Of a stretch of 64,000 nt of DNA, positions 1-12,210 are shown piece after piece. Origin of the DNA: Branchiostoma floridae (lineage: Eukaryota; Chordata; Leptocardii; Amphioxiformes; Branchiostomatidae); assembly GCF_000003815.2 (NCBI RefSeq), contig NC_049989.1, forward strand, positions 16,092,522 to 16,156,521. Reading direction: 5' to 3'. The position numbers and the translations under genes were made by a program. Every line of letters starts with the position of its first letter. Position 1 is the first letter of the stretch. The notes beneath the pieces are model-generated. The model was not told the origin of the DNA, did no database searches, and saw only the letters and a program-made list of their open reading frames with translations.

Positions 1-710
1 TTCCAGCTTCTGTCAAAGGCCCCATGTGCCCATAGCCAATGGTGGTGACGATCGTCATGCAGAAGTACCAAGACTCCATGTAGTCGAGGTGGTAGGTATG
101 GGATGTGTTCTCTGATAACTCTGAAAATGTAATTATTATTATGATAGTGGAACATACTAGTAATTGGTCAACATTTCACCTACGATAAGAAACTGTAACA
201 GTACATGACTGTACTTCATTTAAGTTTGCCGGGACTTACAGTAATTTTGCTGTAGGTAGATGATTATAGTTATGTAAGTGCTTGCATTGATTTTAACTTT
301 AGGTTAGTGGTTGAAGCAGTGAAGAAGTGAAAACCACAAACATGAAACCACTGCAAAAATTTGCACAGTTATAGTATTGTGCAACTTACAGTTCTATTGA
401 AAAAATGTCTGGCTGCAATAGAGGCTTAAATGTAATATTTCTCACCATTGTCGTTAAGACTGTATCCATGCCGTGCGATGTCTACCCTTCTCAGCAGTTC
501 GTGCACCTCGTGGTTTGTCGCGTAGCTGTAGTTTTTTACAAACTCTGCCACGATGTCCTCCACGTTGTGGACTCTCTCTGGTGGCGCTTCTGTGTCGTAG
601 AAGTTTTCCTCGAGTGCTTTGAAGATGCCAGCTCCAACAAACAGTATCACCAGCAGCACACAGAACACTACAGTGATCTGTTTCCATCCTACTTGTCCGT
701 CACTGCCCAT
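1..710 (-). CDS. Two-pore-domain potassium channel (K2P/KCNK family), first two exons, partial
   Basis: Exon 1 is 446-710 and exon 2 is 1-120, running off the left edge. Both junctions have GT/AG and join in phase 1. The protein would be a plasma-membrane leak K+ channel subunit. Residues 12-30 form a first hydrophobic membrane helix, followed by a charged extracellular cap region (31-100) with N-glycosylation sequons at Asn60 (NYS) and Asn93 (NTS), then the first pore loop with selectivity filter TTIGYG at 114-119. A short cytosolic N-terminus, M1, long M1-P1 loop, then P1 is the K2P layout. The second pore, M2-M4 and the C-terminal tail lie outside the window, so I cannot assign a subfamily. 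The ATG at 710 is the first in frame. The gene is antisense to the calpain-10-like exons that begin 1.2 kb away and may be nested in that gene. Confidence 0.85.
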
Positions 711-1914
711 ATTGTACTAAATGTTGCTGTGTTGCGTATGTGGAAGTCACTGTGTTGCATATGTGGAGGTCACTGTATTCTTCGTTGCCCTATAAAGGAA
801 AGCATTTCATAGAGTAAAGTCAAAGTTTTAATTTTCAATGGCTTCTTTGGCCAAATGGCCAGTTCTTAAACTCAGTCGCATCTTGCCTTCACTGTTTATA
901 AACTATTTTACAAGTGTTGTTAACTTGTATAGTGATTTTTTATATCATTATTATTATTATTATATGACATAACCAAACATTCAGGGCATCACACAAAGAA
1001 TCATTACTGTAGATTGTTTCAATTTAATCACATAATCCAGCATTGGATTAACAATTAATGCTAAACAGCACTTTTCTTTGTCTTTTGACCTGGTGACAGT
1101 CAATTTGAACTGAATAGGTACTGTAACATTAAAAGTTAAATAATCACCTATGCATGAAGATATATCCCATGAAAATATATCCCATGAAGATATATCCCAT
1201 CAGAAGGAAAGAGAATTTAAGCATGCCACATATCAAAAACTATGTTTTCTTGATTCAAATTTTTAACAGCAGAGCATTCTACACAAGTCATGTGAAGTGT
1301 GTTCATATCATTAAGTATGCAAGCCCATGTGTGGCAAGTATAGATAACCCAAAATATCACCTGGTCTATGATCTGGAACACCTGTATCGAATGTTATCAC
1401 AGCTCAGGTATGATATGAAAAGTATTCCAGTATGATAATTATGAAAAACCTGAAACAGTCATTGCTGACTAAAACAGGACACTCAGGTGATTTAACAGCC
1501 ACTCCCCAAGTTCACAATGACAAATATCCTGTCAGACAAGTTTCTGTCACGTCGAAGTCTACACACCCACTACACTCACACTCACTATCCATTGTACACC
1601 CAGTACAGTGTAAAACAACACCTGGGAAAAACATTGTCAGGTTAACCAACTGTACATTGTATTGGTGACCTTGATTATGTGGGTGAGGCTTTGCTAATGC
1701 AGAATACATTTATATGCCATTAAAAAGTTCCCCCTCGTAAATATGATTGAAACAGCTTTGTGAAGTTAATGTCTCTAGTTTTACAGAAAATTGAAACTAC
1801 AAGCTGTTGTTTAACTTTGCATTTCTTGCATATTTTGTATGCATGTTGTCTTTAACTGATTTAACGTTCTGTCCTTTCACTTTCTAACCAAATTTGAATG
1901 TTTTGTCTATGCAG
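711..1914. other. Gene-free stretch between K2P exon 1 and the first visible calpain-10 exon
   Basis: I see no convincing exon here. In particular there is no sequence resembling the calpain catalytic-Cys exon. It should hold the K2P promoter, read leftwards. One ORF end near 1407 has a donor-like site, but its phase does not fit the next calpain exon (phase 0) and its peptide is not calpain-like. The only structured sequence is a 15-bp repeat at 1154-1198. Confidence 0.6.
1154..1198. repeat. 15-bp tandem repeat, 3 copies
   Basis: Three head-to-tail copies of ATGAAGATATATCCC, one with a single substitution. Open in frame only because 15 is a multiple of 3; no gene assigned. Confidence 0.85.
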
Positions 1915-4900
1915 CGTCCTGTGACTGTGAGGGGGCCCAGCCAACATAAAGACGAACTGTGCCAGCCACATGCCTACAACATTACGTCAGTACAACAGGT
2001 AACGTCAGCCCCAGGCTCTCCTCTCTTAATGCTAGCTTACCTTTATCCGTGGGGTAACCTATATCTGTTGTTACGGGTATGTAGGGAAATCAAATGCAAC
2101 TTTTTTGACAATAACTAAATTTTGCAATTTGAAACTACTGTTCGTGGACGTGATATCCCTGAATACCCTGTTTTTCAAAACAACGGATATAGGTTACCCT
2201 GCGTATAAAGGTGAACTAGCGTTACCTGTCCAACCGCAATTTCGACCCTCGAAAACATGTTTTCCAGAATTTTTCAGGGCAGATTTAAAATGTCTTTTCT
2301 TGATTATGTGGAGGTTTGGTAGCACTGTTGACAACAGTATGAAGTTTCATTTTTTGACTGTCTATGGAGTGGAATTGGTGGACTTGAATCATGGTACAAG
2401 TATTGTAATATTTCATGTGCACCTCACAGTCAACTTATAGATATTACTGGTACTGTGTTTGAACCAGAGGTATTCACAAACTGTTTTAGATCTATGGTGG
2501 AAGATCAGTTTGATTCCGATACAGTAACTGTTTTTGAATGAATGAGTGAAAGGATGGACCATCTGGATGTGGTGCTGGTCCTTCGGCCAGGGCCTACACA
2601 TTCATACTAACAGTCCTAGAATTACATACCGGGTAACATTTGTGTTGCATCCCTAGGCCTGAAAAAAGCAAAAACAATTTTAAAGTAGGTTTACACTTGC
2701 ACTAAGTTATTTCGTAGAGGCAACAAACCCAGCACAGTGTATAGTTATAACTAATTCTGCTTGCAACATTTATTGTTCAGGGAACTGGGGAATCAGAAGG
2801 AGATGTCTGGCTGAGTCTGCATAACCCCTGGGGAGGACAAACACCCACATACTCCAGGTGAGACAGTGGTGTGTTGTCAACATGACAGAAATGTCATGGG
2901 CAGTCAGCATTTCTCAGAAACAGGTGTTTTTAAGGTGGACATTGTGTTCCATCAACAGAAGTGGTGATCCCACAAAATGCAAGGAATTCACTTAGGCCCC
3001 ATTCCACTTTATGGTAATATCGCTCTTAATTGTATTTTGAGATCTAAATTGGATTTATGTAATCCTTCACTTTATAATTGGGATATCATGCAATATGTAA
3101 AAGTGTGACTGAAAAGACAACAAAACATACAAAACATAAAAAGGTTTCTTGTCTGCAAAATTTGTTGAGTGCAGTGAAATATGCAGGGTATATTTTTTAC
3201 AGGGAGTGATTGATAGCCCTTCCCTTGACTTTAACATGATTATAAGCACCCCGGAAACACGGGATCCCCCTTTTTGTCCCTTCCAAAAGATGGCTGCAAC
3301 CCCAGCCAAGATCAGGATTCCCAGCATTTGAACCCCAGTTACCAATTCAAACCAGGCAGTTTTAATGCATGCTGAATTGCAGGCTCAGACAGAGAAGGGA
3401 TACCACATTGCGTGACTTTCAGACGGCTGAACAATTTTGTTTTACAAAAGCTGTTATTTGAGCCTCAATCCTATTATTAACCTGTTGTGCCCTATACATT
3501 ATCATGTCTTAGTTTGAACCATTTCACTGCAGCTATGCCCCCCTCCCAAGCTTTGTCCCTGCTTTCAAACATTTAAACGTTGTTCATTGCTGTCTACGAT
3601 TTTATATAGTATACTTATCAAAAAGCTTTCTGCATTACACATAATGCAGAAAGCCTTCAATCTATAATACAGAAAGCATTTTGATGGTAACTTGGCATTT
3701 AGGTAATCTCTGAGTGAGTAAATGTGTATGTTCATGTAAAGTCCCATGGAATTATGGTATTATTACACTGCTGGTAATTATGCACAGATTCAGAGTTAAA
3801 TTATAAATGATAAGACTAATTGAGGGTCTCTGACCTTACAATCTGAACCCTTCATAATTGTCATATACTATATACAATGTAGATATGTATACCATGGCAA
3901 GCAAGTGCATTCAACTTCCATTCAACAGAGCCTAATCTAATCAACATTTTTTTACAGTTCATGCATTTGAAGTTGGGTGTAACAGAGAGCATTGTAAAGA
4001 GTTTCAAGCTATGTTAGAGTATAGTTCAGGAGTTTTGAAGGTCAAACAAAGGCAAAATATAATTTACAGAGCAAATTTTGTCAACTGTGTAACTCACCCG
4101 ATTAGCAAAAGTTTTGTCCTCCCTGATGATGTATGTTTCACCCTTTCTCGCAATACATAACAATGGCGTTACAATAGTTTTACCCTAGGGCCCACGTGTT
4201 GTACTTACCCAAGGGCTTACATGTGGTACTGATGACCTTTTGTCTTGTCCTTTGACATTTCGACAAACAAAAAAAGGGTTTCACTGTTATGATTGGTGTG
4301 TAAACAATGTCAAGAAACATTCATTAATATTGTAACAAAGGCTAAATTTTATAAATTTGAAAAGAAATTGTCTCCTTTTATAGTCTAAAATCTATAGCCT
4401 GGAACAACAGGCCTGTGCTTCGGATACTTGAAAGTTTGGGAAAGTTTGTACCTTTTCCTAAAAATATAGCTCCAATCTTGCCATGAAGTCCAATATAAAG
4501 CAGGACAACCAGTTAAGGATAAAGAAAAAATGTCATAATCTGTCAATGTCATAATGATTTTAATCCAATCTTCAATAGTCTAACCAACCAATATTTTTCA
4601 GGATGAAATTTGCAGACTTCTGTCAGGAGTTCCATGAGGTCACCATCGCCTCTCCTGTTCCTGACCTACAGCTCTTTGACCTCGCTACCAGTTGCCATGG
4701 CAACAACCATGAAACCTGTAAGTTGCGGAAAGTGTTTTAAGCATTTAGTAGTCAGACACGCAGCTCAACTTTTCTGAAAGCACATGAATGAAAAGAAAAG
4801 TCTGTTTTGTAAAAAAGCTATATGATATTCTGTATCATCTTAAGTATTATACTATGTCCCCTTAAAGTCTGTATAGCACCCCCACTACTGTCTGTACCCC

Positions 4901-7900
4901 CAGTAGTGTCCATTCCCCCAGTAGTGTCCGTATCCCTAGTAGTGTCCATACCCCCAATAATGTCTGTACTCCCAGTAGTGTTCATACCCCTAGTAGCATC
5001 CATTCCCCAAGAAGTGTCTCTGTAGTGTCTGTACCTTATTGTAGTCTGTACCCCTAGTAGTGTCCGTACCACCAGTACCCAGTGGTCTCAGTAGTCACTA
5101 GTATTCATGTTGTACTTGGCGGATTGTGGTCATAGTCAACTCGAAAACTCATCTGTAAACTTAGCTTATGTGTCCTCTTTGTGTTTAAACAGTGGAAATT
5201 CATGAGGAGAGCGTGGAGGGATGCTGGGAGTTGGGCGTGTCTGCCGGGGGTTGCCGTAACAACCTGGAGACCTATCCCACAAATCCCCAATACCTGCTCA
5301 CCATACAAGGTATACATGTAGTAAGAAAATAATTTTTTTTCAAAATTTTCCCCTTCTGTTTGGTACTGTTTGTTCAGCAGTGCCACATTTTACCGAACAG
5401 TAACACCTAAGGGGTAGGTATTCGTACAAAGATTTCAGGTCAAGCTGGACCAGTCCTGATGATCTGTGAGAACTTGTGGGTAGGCGAAACAATTGTCTCT
5501 TTTGCTACAAATTAAAAAGATTCTATTTCATGAAGTATTCGACATCCACTGGCGTTTTAAGATCCTTTACTCATGTAAAACAATGCTAACTGCCTTTTTT
5601 TAGACCAAGTTAGAAACTTGCAAAAAAAACCTCTCCTCTGCTTTACGCTTGTTATTTTCTTGGACCTGTAAGCCCAAAAATATGTGAATCCCTGTCGGTA
5701 TTACAATGAGTGTTCATTTTCTAGTTGGTCCAAAATCGGGTACTCTTCCTTTTTTCAGGTCCAATGTTTCCGGACCAGTCCAACAAGAATCCCACCCCTA
5801 CTTTAACACTAATCAATTCAAAAGCAGAAATTTTTTTTAAAGCTGTCAGATTAGGAAAATGTTAAATGTCTTATACAGTTATGTTTTCTTTATAGCTTCT
5901 TCGGATAACCGAGCAAGTGACTGTGATGACCAGGAGTGTTTTGTACTGCTGACCCTGATGCAGCAGACCAACAGACTCCAGCCAGCGTGGAAGTCACAGG
6001 AAAAAGCAGTGGGGATACATGTCTGGCAGGTTAGTTACTGTAAAAAGGGAGATGTTTGCAGTGCATTATTGTTCGTCTTTTTTATGGTAACTTCTTCATT
6101 GCCAACTTGAGACCATCGCAAACATTTCAGTTTCTGCATGGCAGTTTCAACTTGAAACCACCTCATTGACATAAATTTTTACCTACCACAAACAAAAACA
6201 TTTCCCCTTTTACAGTATGATACTGCTCAACGTATTATCTATTGTATAAAAAGCACCCTCTTGCAGAATATTTTGTAACTGCAAGTGATCTATAGTTGCA
6301 GCAGAAGAGGGAGGTTAAGGAGGGTTTAAACTGGGGGGAAGAAAAGCAGAGACTTGCCTCAGAACTCAGATGCTCAAAGCATAAAAACAAATAATAAGTA
6401 CATTGTGTAGAATTCAGTATTACATGGTGTTACAAGACTGACGAGTGCCTGCTACTAGTACAAGCTCTCTAACTGCCCTGTCTCTCTAGGCAGGAGACAC
6501 GCCTACAAGACTGACCGCTCCAGACTTCATCAATGATGAACCCGTTGCCATGACAACCCCTCCCCATGCCCATGCCAGGGAAGTGACCCTGACCTGCCTG
6601 CTGAAGCCTGGAGCCTACATCATCATCCCCAACACTTTCCAACCTGACGTCGGGAAGGGATTTCTGCTGAGAGTTTTCTCATCGTGGCCATTTGAACTCA
6701 GGTCAGCAAAGGTGTGACACAGCAGCAGCGCGTTTGCCTTGGAACCGAGAGGTCTTGAGTTCGAATCCGGCTGCCGTGTCACCGATTTTGTGCCCTTGGG
6801 AAAGGCACTTTACACATATTTCCTCACTTAACTCAGGTGAAAATGATCTACGGCCATCCCTCGGATACATGTAGAACGTTAAATGGAGGTCTGTGTATGG
6901 AGAGAGCCACACCCCATGCACGTTTAAGAACCCCCACACATGTGCGTTGGTGCGGTGTGAGTGGATCAAAAACTTACAGTCTTGTGTACGTCTTACCTAC
7001 CGTGCTCGCAGTCCTCAGTCTAATGAGGTTAAGAAGAATGGGGAAGTGATGGAAAACCCTGTGCTAAAATGTAGTGCAGGACTGTCCCTATAACCGAAAA
7101 TTTACTTTTTAGGACAGACAAAAATTTCACCTCATTTGTCAAACAAATGGACTTTATGAATTGATGAATTTCAAATTGTATTTTATTTTGTAAGGTTAAA
7201 AGTTAAGGTTTCCCAAAGAAAATGAATAACGTGGGCTACAAAATCACAGGCGGGATAGAAACATTTTCAGACCTGTAGTGATAGGCTAAACAAAGACAGA
7301 TTGATTGATTCTTAGCATGAAAGTTCATCTGTGTTGGTAAATGACATTGTGGAAAAACTAAACTTTACGTAACCAACACCAAGCTTGATTGGGACCTACC
7401 CCAAATTTACAGCCGACTCTGTTAGCCTTGTTCACGGAATGGACCCGTCTGCTGTAGCTTCTGGGCGTGACGTCAGGGACACACGATTGCATGCAGCAGA
7501 GGGTCGTAAATGCCAGATAACCTATGTTGCCCCCCGTCTCCAAACATATACACATTGAATCGCCAGGACACTCAGTTTCTCTTGAAAAAGTCAAAATCCT
7601 TGATTCAGAGCCGGAATTCTTTGCAAGAGGAGTGAAGGAGGCTGTGTACGAGGGGCATTCAATAAGTAATGTCCCTGACCCATCTCCCATAGAAGGAGAT
7701 TAATGAAACTTGGCACAGTTATTAGTCTTTCTCTTCATAGGAACCACCCAGAGTTTTGCATTTCTCCCATCATTTGATGTAGCTCTGGACACTGTTCTTG
7801 TAGGACATCCCAGGTTGGTCCTCCGACAGATGCCTCATCAATGGCAGAAGAGGGACGACCAGGTCTTGGAGCTGTTTCCACAGACTTCCGACCTTGTTTG

Positions 7901-10900
7901 AATTCAGGATGCCAGCGTTTTACAAGGTCATATGATAGGGCATCATCACCATAAGTTTTTTTCATTTCATCAAAAGTCCCCTTTGGTGTGCATCCTTTCA
8001 AATACAAAAACCGGATCACTGCGCGACACTCAACTTGCTCCATTTCACACCTGGTCCATTTCACACCTGACTCAGTTCAAACACCAGTAAATCAGTAACC
8101 ACAATTAGTTCAGAGCTGTTTTTTGCAACATAACCCATAGAGATATGACTCATTACACATGCAAAATTTCATCTAGATCAGACAACTGGAAGTGGGTCAG
8201 GGACATTACTTATTGAATGCCCCTCGTACATCTATGCTTAGTACTGAAAACTGGTCCTGAACAACTTCTTATCTCAAATTTACCTCATATTGTTGCAGCA
8301 TTTGCTGATGGTATTTACAGAAAGGAGAGCAGAAACTATCAATTTTAGTACTATGCTGTATCAAACAATTCATCCATATCTGTGCATTTGTACCCTTTAG
8401 GGAACGTCCATCCATGTTGCTAGGTAACAGCCATGCCCCAGGTCTGCCCCGCCCACCAGGACACGCCCTAACCTTCCATGGCCAGTGGGAGGCAGGTGTG
8501 AATGCTGGGGGCTGCAGGAACTACAAATACTTCTACACCAACCCACAGTACTTCTTCTGTGTACCCACAGGTTGTTAATGAAAACTTCTCAATATTCTTT
8601 CAAGTAGTTACTGTAGAATGATATGTTATGCCTTGTATCATAGCTTGAATTTCTTTGGAATTCAGCACCGAGGACAGTACCTATTAACTGTTCTTATTTA
8701 GTTGTAGCATGCATAGTCCAGTGGTTTGAGACCCTGTCTTTGTACCAAGAAGCTGTGAGTTTGTTTCCCAGCTGTTGTTGCTCACTTGACATGAATACTA
8801 CTGGGAAGTGGTGGAGTCCTTAGGACAGGACGTTAAGCTAGCATTGGTCCACTGTTCATTGTGCTTGTCAAAAGAGCTAGGGGAATTTCTCCTCTGCAAT
8901 GAACCTGTAAATACTGAACATAGCATCTGTTTTCTCTGTCATTAGTTATTAAGCTTCACTGGTTAAACGCTGCTTAATATTCTTTTAAATACATGCTTTC
9001 AAATGTTTTATTATGTCCGTGTTACTTTTGAACTTCAGCACTAAGGACAGGTCCTATTCATTGATTTTCCCCTGTGATTTGTTATGATATAATAATTATA
9101 TACTTTTGTCGTGTCAATAAAGATTTCTATAATATTATGATATTGGGTGTATTTGCAGCCAGTAGGTACCCGATGTGTTATAAAATGCTAATTTGAAAAA
9201 TTGAACATCAATGTACCAATTTCCTTATCTAAAAGACATTGATATCTTGACTTTCACTTAATTAAGTTGAATATAGAATTGTACAATGTAGGTAGAGATT
9301 AAAATTTGTTGTTTTTCCCCAATTACAGGAGATGAAAACGTCAAAACTGTAACAATCACACTGCTACAGGAGAAACAGCCAAAGTTACCTTATATGTGCC
9401 ATGCTGCTGCTTTTCATGTCTACAAGGTAAGATCATGACCATAGAATTTAATGTTCTGTGTTTTGTAAATCATCATCAAATATTTGGTGCAGCTATGTGT
9501 AACAGTCATCAGGACTAGCTAAAACTAGAATGCAAGGAACTGTCCAGGGAGGGAAAAAAGGTAGGTAAGGCCACAGCAATTAAATTTTATGGATGACATC
9601 AGCGCGTGCATTAATTAATTTTCGCCTGATTTTTAAGAAACAAGATTTTTTTTCTTCGGAGATGGTCAACATGACGAGAAAGTACCAAAATGGGCAAATA
9701 TGTTGCGTTATATATATAGGCTAATGTTTGTACTTGTAGGAGTGACACTAGCCAGGTAGCCATGACTGTAGTTATAGAAGTGAAACTAAAAATTTAGTGA
9801 GTAATTTAGTGACTTCACACATGAGTCTTGTTGCCATGTTGGTAAGTGATACCAATATACCACACTAGTGTCACCTTTACTACACTAGTTCACGTCATGA
9901 ATACAGAAATGAATGCCTTGTCGACTGTGATACCATGTTCCGTCGCTTCAATTCTTATTTTTTTACGTTTAGGCCATGTTGATTTGATTATATGGATGAT
10001 ATCCTCCGGGAACTCCAAAACTGATGCGAGCGAGCGAATAAAAAAAAAGTTTGGCCAAAAAAAACAAGTTGCCTTCAGCATGAAATCAAAGTGGCCAGGA
10101 AGGTTGAACATAGGACTAAACACACATAGTATGGTATACCAACAGTTAGGTGTAGGGACCAGTACATCATACGGGTGCAAAACATTTTTTTCTTCTTGGA
10201 CCGATCCGAAAAAAACAGACCTGAAAAACAACAACAGAGGAACAGGTTTCGCCAATTACAAAATGGAAACATTATGTCGGCAGCCATTTGGGGTCTAACC
10301 GGGGGGCCAAGAAGACAACAAGAGGAAGTCAAGTGGAGTTTATAGCACCAAGTTTCTACAGTCAAAGGTACAGAGACAGTTAGCCTTTATCACATGGAGA
10401 TGGGATTTTAAAATGCAGTGGGAGTCCAATAATCCACCAAACAGATTCCTTTGTAGCAAAATTGACCAATTACCATTGTTTTGAGTATTGCCAGTTCTCA
10501 AGTTTCCACAGACAATCAGGTCCAGGCTCATGTCCGGACCTGGAAATGATCGCCTGGACCTGAATTTTCTGTACTGGTACCTCCCCCAACCAACAATAGA
10601 TTTTTTTTTTTTCTGCCCTTTTACATCTTATTCTTTGACTTTAGATTCATTTTGGCATTCTATGGCATTAGTTATCTGTTTTCTGATACTTTTTTTTCAA
10701 TCTACGGAGTATTTGTGCTCATTTTACAGCTGCTTTGCACAATTTATTGTGTGGTCGAAAACTTCTTTTTTTTTTTGGAAATGGACGAAAATTGGTGCGA
10801 GCGCGGATGTCATCCTTATAATCAAATCAACATGGCCTTAGTGCATATACATGGATTTGGAAAATCTAGCCATCTTGTTTTTTTTTGCCCTATCTCACTA

Positions 10901-11411
10901 TTTTTGCCGTCTGCAGAGATGTCATCCATAAAATTTACTTCCTGTGGCCTAAGGAAAAGATGGGAGGATGATATCAGAGAACAGACAGGCTTGACACTAA
11001 GCAAAACGCTAAGAAAAACAGAAAACCAAGAAAGGTGGAGAAAACTATTTTCCGGGTACTTTGTGGTTTCCTAACAGTCAAATAATTAGACTAAGAGACA
11101 GATATGAGATGAGAGATATTTGGAGTGCGTATCGTTATTTTTGCATGACTCAATTGGAGCAAATATTTTTGCTTTCCTGTAGCGCTGAGGCACTGAGTCC
11201 ACTATCTTTGTGTTTGTAGGTTGACAAGTGTGAAAGAATCACCGACAGGGAGTTCTTCAAGAAGGCAGATGTTGGGAACTGCGTTCCTCACCAGTATCTG
11301 ACCAGGGTGTCCAAACAGTTGGTCCTACCAGCTGGGTGCTATGTCGTCGTGCCTTCCACTCACCAGCCAAACTGTGAGGGGAAATTCGTCCTTTCCGTTG
11401 CCTTTGATTGA
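1915..11411 (+). CDS. CAPN10: Calpain-10-like cysteine protease, C-terminal part (9 exons, 399 aa visible)
   Basis: Exons: 1915-1998, 2781-2857, 4602-4717, 5193-5309, 5896-6029, 6490-6701, 8401-8570, 9329-9426, 11220-11411 (TGA at 11409). All junctions are GT-AG and all phases match, giving 1200 nt. In order it shows the catalytic His (PHAYN, residue 19 of the visible part), the catalytic Asn (LHNPWGG, residue 43; the 24-residue spacing is standard), then two tandem C2-like (domain III) modules, each with the signature AGGCRN and a closing IPNTF / VPSTH strand. The tandem pair with no EF-hand tail is the calpain-10 architecture, and the last exon (NCVPHQY...LPAGCYVVVPST) matches the end of mammalian CAPN10 as I remember it. 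The catalytic-Cys half (core 1) is not in the window, so either 5' exons lie left of position 1 or this is a fragment. The linker after NPWG is also about 30 residues short. Confidence 0.85.
2026..2227. mobile_element. MITE family A, copy 1 (in calpain-10 intron)
   Basis: Long terminal inverted repeats: the left arm contains GGTAACCTATATCTGTTGT and the right arm ACAACGGATATAGGTTACC, with ends close to GCTAG..CACC and GGTGAACTAGCGTTAC. No coding capacity. It is one of five copies in the window (others near 26.1, 30.4, 32.0 and 36.5 kb) and lies only about 30 bp downstream of a calpain-10 splice donor. Confidence 0.8.
3235..3360 (-). mobile_element. Possible antisense SINE fragment
   Basis: Contains TTTGAACCCCAGTT, resembling the reverse complement of a tRNA B box, after text similar to other SINE-like copies here. 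Partial and degenerate, in calpain-10 intron 2. Confidence 0.3.
4877..5080. repeat. Minisatellite in calpain-10 intron 3, about 18-bp unit
   Basis: About eleven degenerate copies of a unit close to CCCCCAGTAGTGTCCRTA. Reading frames stay open through it (repeating Asp-Thr-Thr-Gly-Gly-Met on the minus strand) only because the unit is a multiple of 3. Unlike the arrays in the minus-strand calpain gene it sits mid-intron, about 160 bp after the donor, and contains no exon sequence. Confidence 0.85.
5500..5800. repeat. Dispersed repeat, copy 1 (pair with 11850-12210)
   Basis: Shares ordered blocks with 11850-12210, including TTCTTGGACC(T/G)GTAAGCCCAAAAA, a GGTCCAAA block and CCAACAAGAA. A diverged transposon family of unknown class, in calpain-10 intron 4. 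Confidence 0.55.
6703..6975 (+). mobile_element. tRNA-derived SINE
   Basis: A tRNA-like head with B box GAGTTCGAATCC near 6755, followed by the body TGTGCCCTTGGGAAAGGCAC and TTTCCTCACTTAACTCAGGTG shared with other copies in the window. It begins within a few bases of the calpain-10 donor at 6702. Pol III head, no ORF. Confidence 0.65.
7649..8226 (-). mobile_element. Mariner-type element, 578 bp, copy 1, with truncated transposase
   Basis: Terminal inverted repeats CGAGGGGCATTCAATAAGTA... flanked by TA on both sides (7647-7648 and 8227-8228), the Tc1/mariner target duplication. The minus strand encodes a 109-aa ORF (7735-8064) with the N-terminal helix-turn-helix of a mariner transposase (FLYLKGCTPKGTFDEM, then YGDDALSYDLVKRW, then FKQGRKSVE..PRPGRPSSA). 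There is no catalytic DDD/E domain, so it is non-autonomous. It lies in calpain-10 intron 6. The full-length copy at 12831-13408 is nearly identical. Confidence 0.9.
9971..10840. mobile_element. TIR element family B, about 870 bp, in calpain-10 intron 8
   Basis: Ends are inverted: TAGGCCATGTTGATTTGATT on the left, AATCAAATCAACATGGCCTTA on the right, continuing into GGATGAyATCC on both sides. No recognisable transposase. Related copies lie at 41982-42212 and 44292-45467, and partly at 55485 and 57335. Confidence 0.8.
10940..11045 (+). pseudogene. Non-LTR retrotransposon 3' remnant
   Basis: The plus-strand peptide contains RWEDDIREQTGL...RKTENQERWRKL, the Trp/Arg-rich end seen after the reverse transcriptase of many non-LTR elements. 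About 35 codons survive. It lies between the family-B element and the last calpain-10 exon and is not part of that gene. Confidence 0.5.
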
Positions 11412-11712
11412 TTGCTGCTATGTAATAGCCTAGAAACATTATTATCGTTGTTGAATGAAAGGATCAATAGAAAATGTTAATGGGACAGTTTCAAGAGGGC
11501 GACCAAGCAAAGGTAGTCTTATGAAAGTACATGTACCTAAGCCCTTCAAGACCAAGACTAGCTTGCAACAGAGTGAACTGGGGACAGTCAAGGGATGGGT
11601 TCCCCTTTTACCAGTGAAATTACACCCTGAGTTGATGATGTTATAAAGTTATGTATTTACGGGTAATACTATGATATAATAATTTATTAGAAAGAATGTT
11701 GCAATTAGGGGT

Positions 11713-11812
11713 NNNNNNNNNNNNNNNNNNNNNNNNNNNNNNNNNNNNNNNNNNNNNNNNNNNNNNNNNNNNNNNNNNNNNNNNNNNNNNNNNNNNNNNN
11801 NNNNNNNNNNNN
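11713..11812. other. Assembly gap (100 N)
   Basis: Exactly 100 undetermined bases, the conventional size for a gap of unknown length. ORFs read across it are meaningless. Confidence 0.99.
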
Positions 11813-11849
11813 ACTTGTGAATGGGCAAAAAAAAGAACAATGGTCCATT

Positions 11850-12210
11850 TTGCTACAACAGAATCTTTTTGGTTTAGTATTTTGACTTCCACTGGCATTT
11901 TAAAATCCTATCTTCATGCAAGGATAAGAAACACTAACTGTGTCTGTAACCAAATTTGACTGTGGAGACTTGGTAAAAATGACTATCAACTCTCCTCTTC
12001 TTCGCTCTTGTTATTTTCTTGGACCGGTAAGCCCAAAAACATTTTGACACCTGCCGGCATAATCTGTCCATTTTCTAATCGGTCCAAAGTCCGGTCCGGT
12101 CCAGTTCACTGATTTTTTTTCAGGTCTGTTTTTTTTCTGGACTGGCCCAACAAGAAAAAATGGTTTTGTATCAGTCACGACTCACTGGTATCAGTACAAC
12201 ATACCGATAC
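11850..12210. repeat. Dispersed repeat, copy 2 (pair with 5500-5800)
   Basis: Same block order as the copy in calpain-10 intron 4 (CCACTGGC.TTTTAA, GTAAGCCCAAAAA, CCAACAAGAA). Class unknown. Confidence 0.55.

Noticed and set aside
405-812. 135-codon plus-strand ORF
   Set aside because: Antisense shadow of K2P exon 1.
1154-1435. Possible 5' exon of calpain-10 ending at 1407
   Set aside because: The donor-like site gives phase 2 but the next exon needs phase 0, and the peptide has no calpain features.
4818-5072. Repetitive Thr-Gly-Gly-Met ORF
   Set aside because: Product of an 18-bp minisatellite within calpain-10 intron 3, on the wrong strand for the gene.
9846-10298. 150-codon plus-strand ORF
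   Set aside because: Lies across a family B transposon end in a calpain-10 intron; composition and peptide do not look coding.
11641-11959. ORFs spanning the N run
   Set aside because: They read through undetermined bases.
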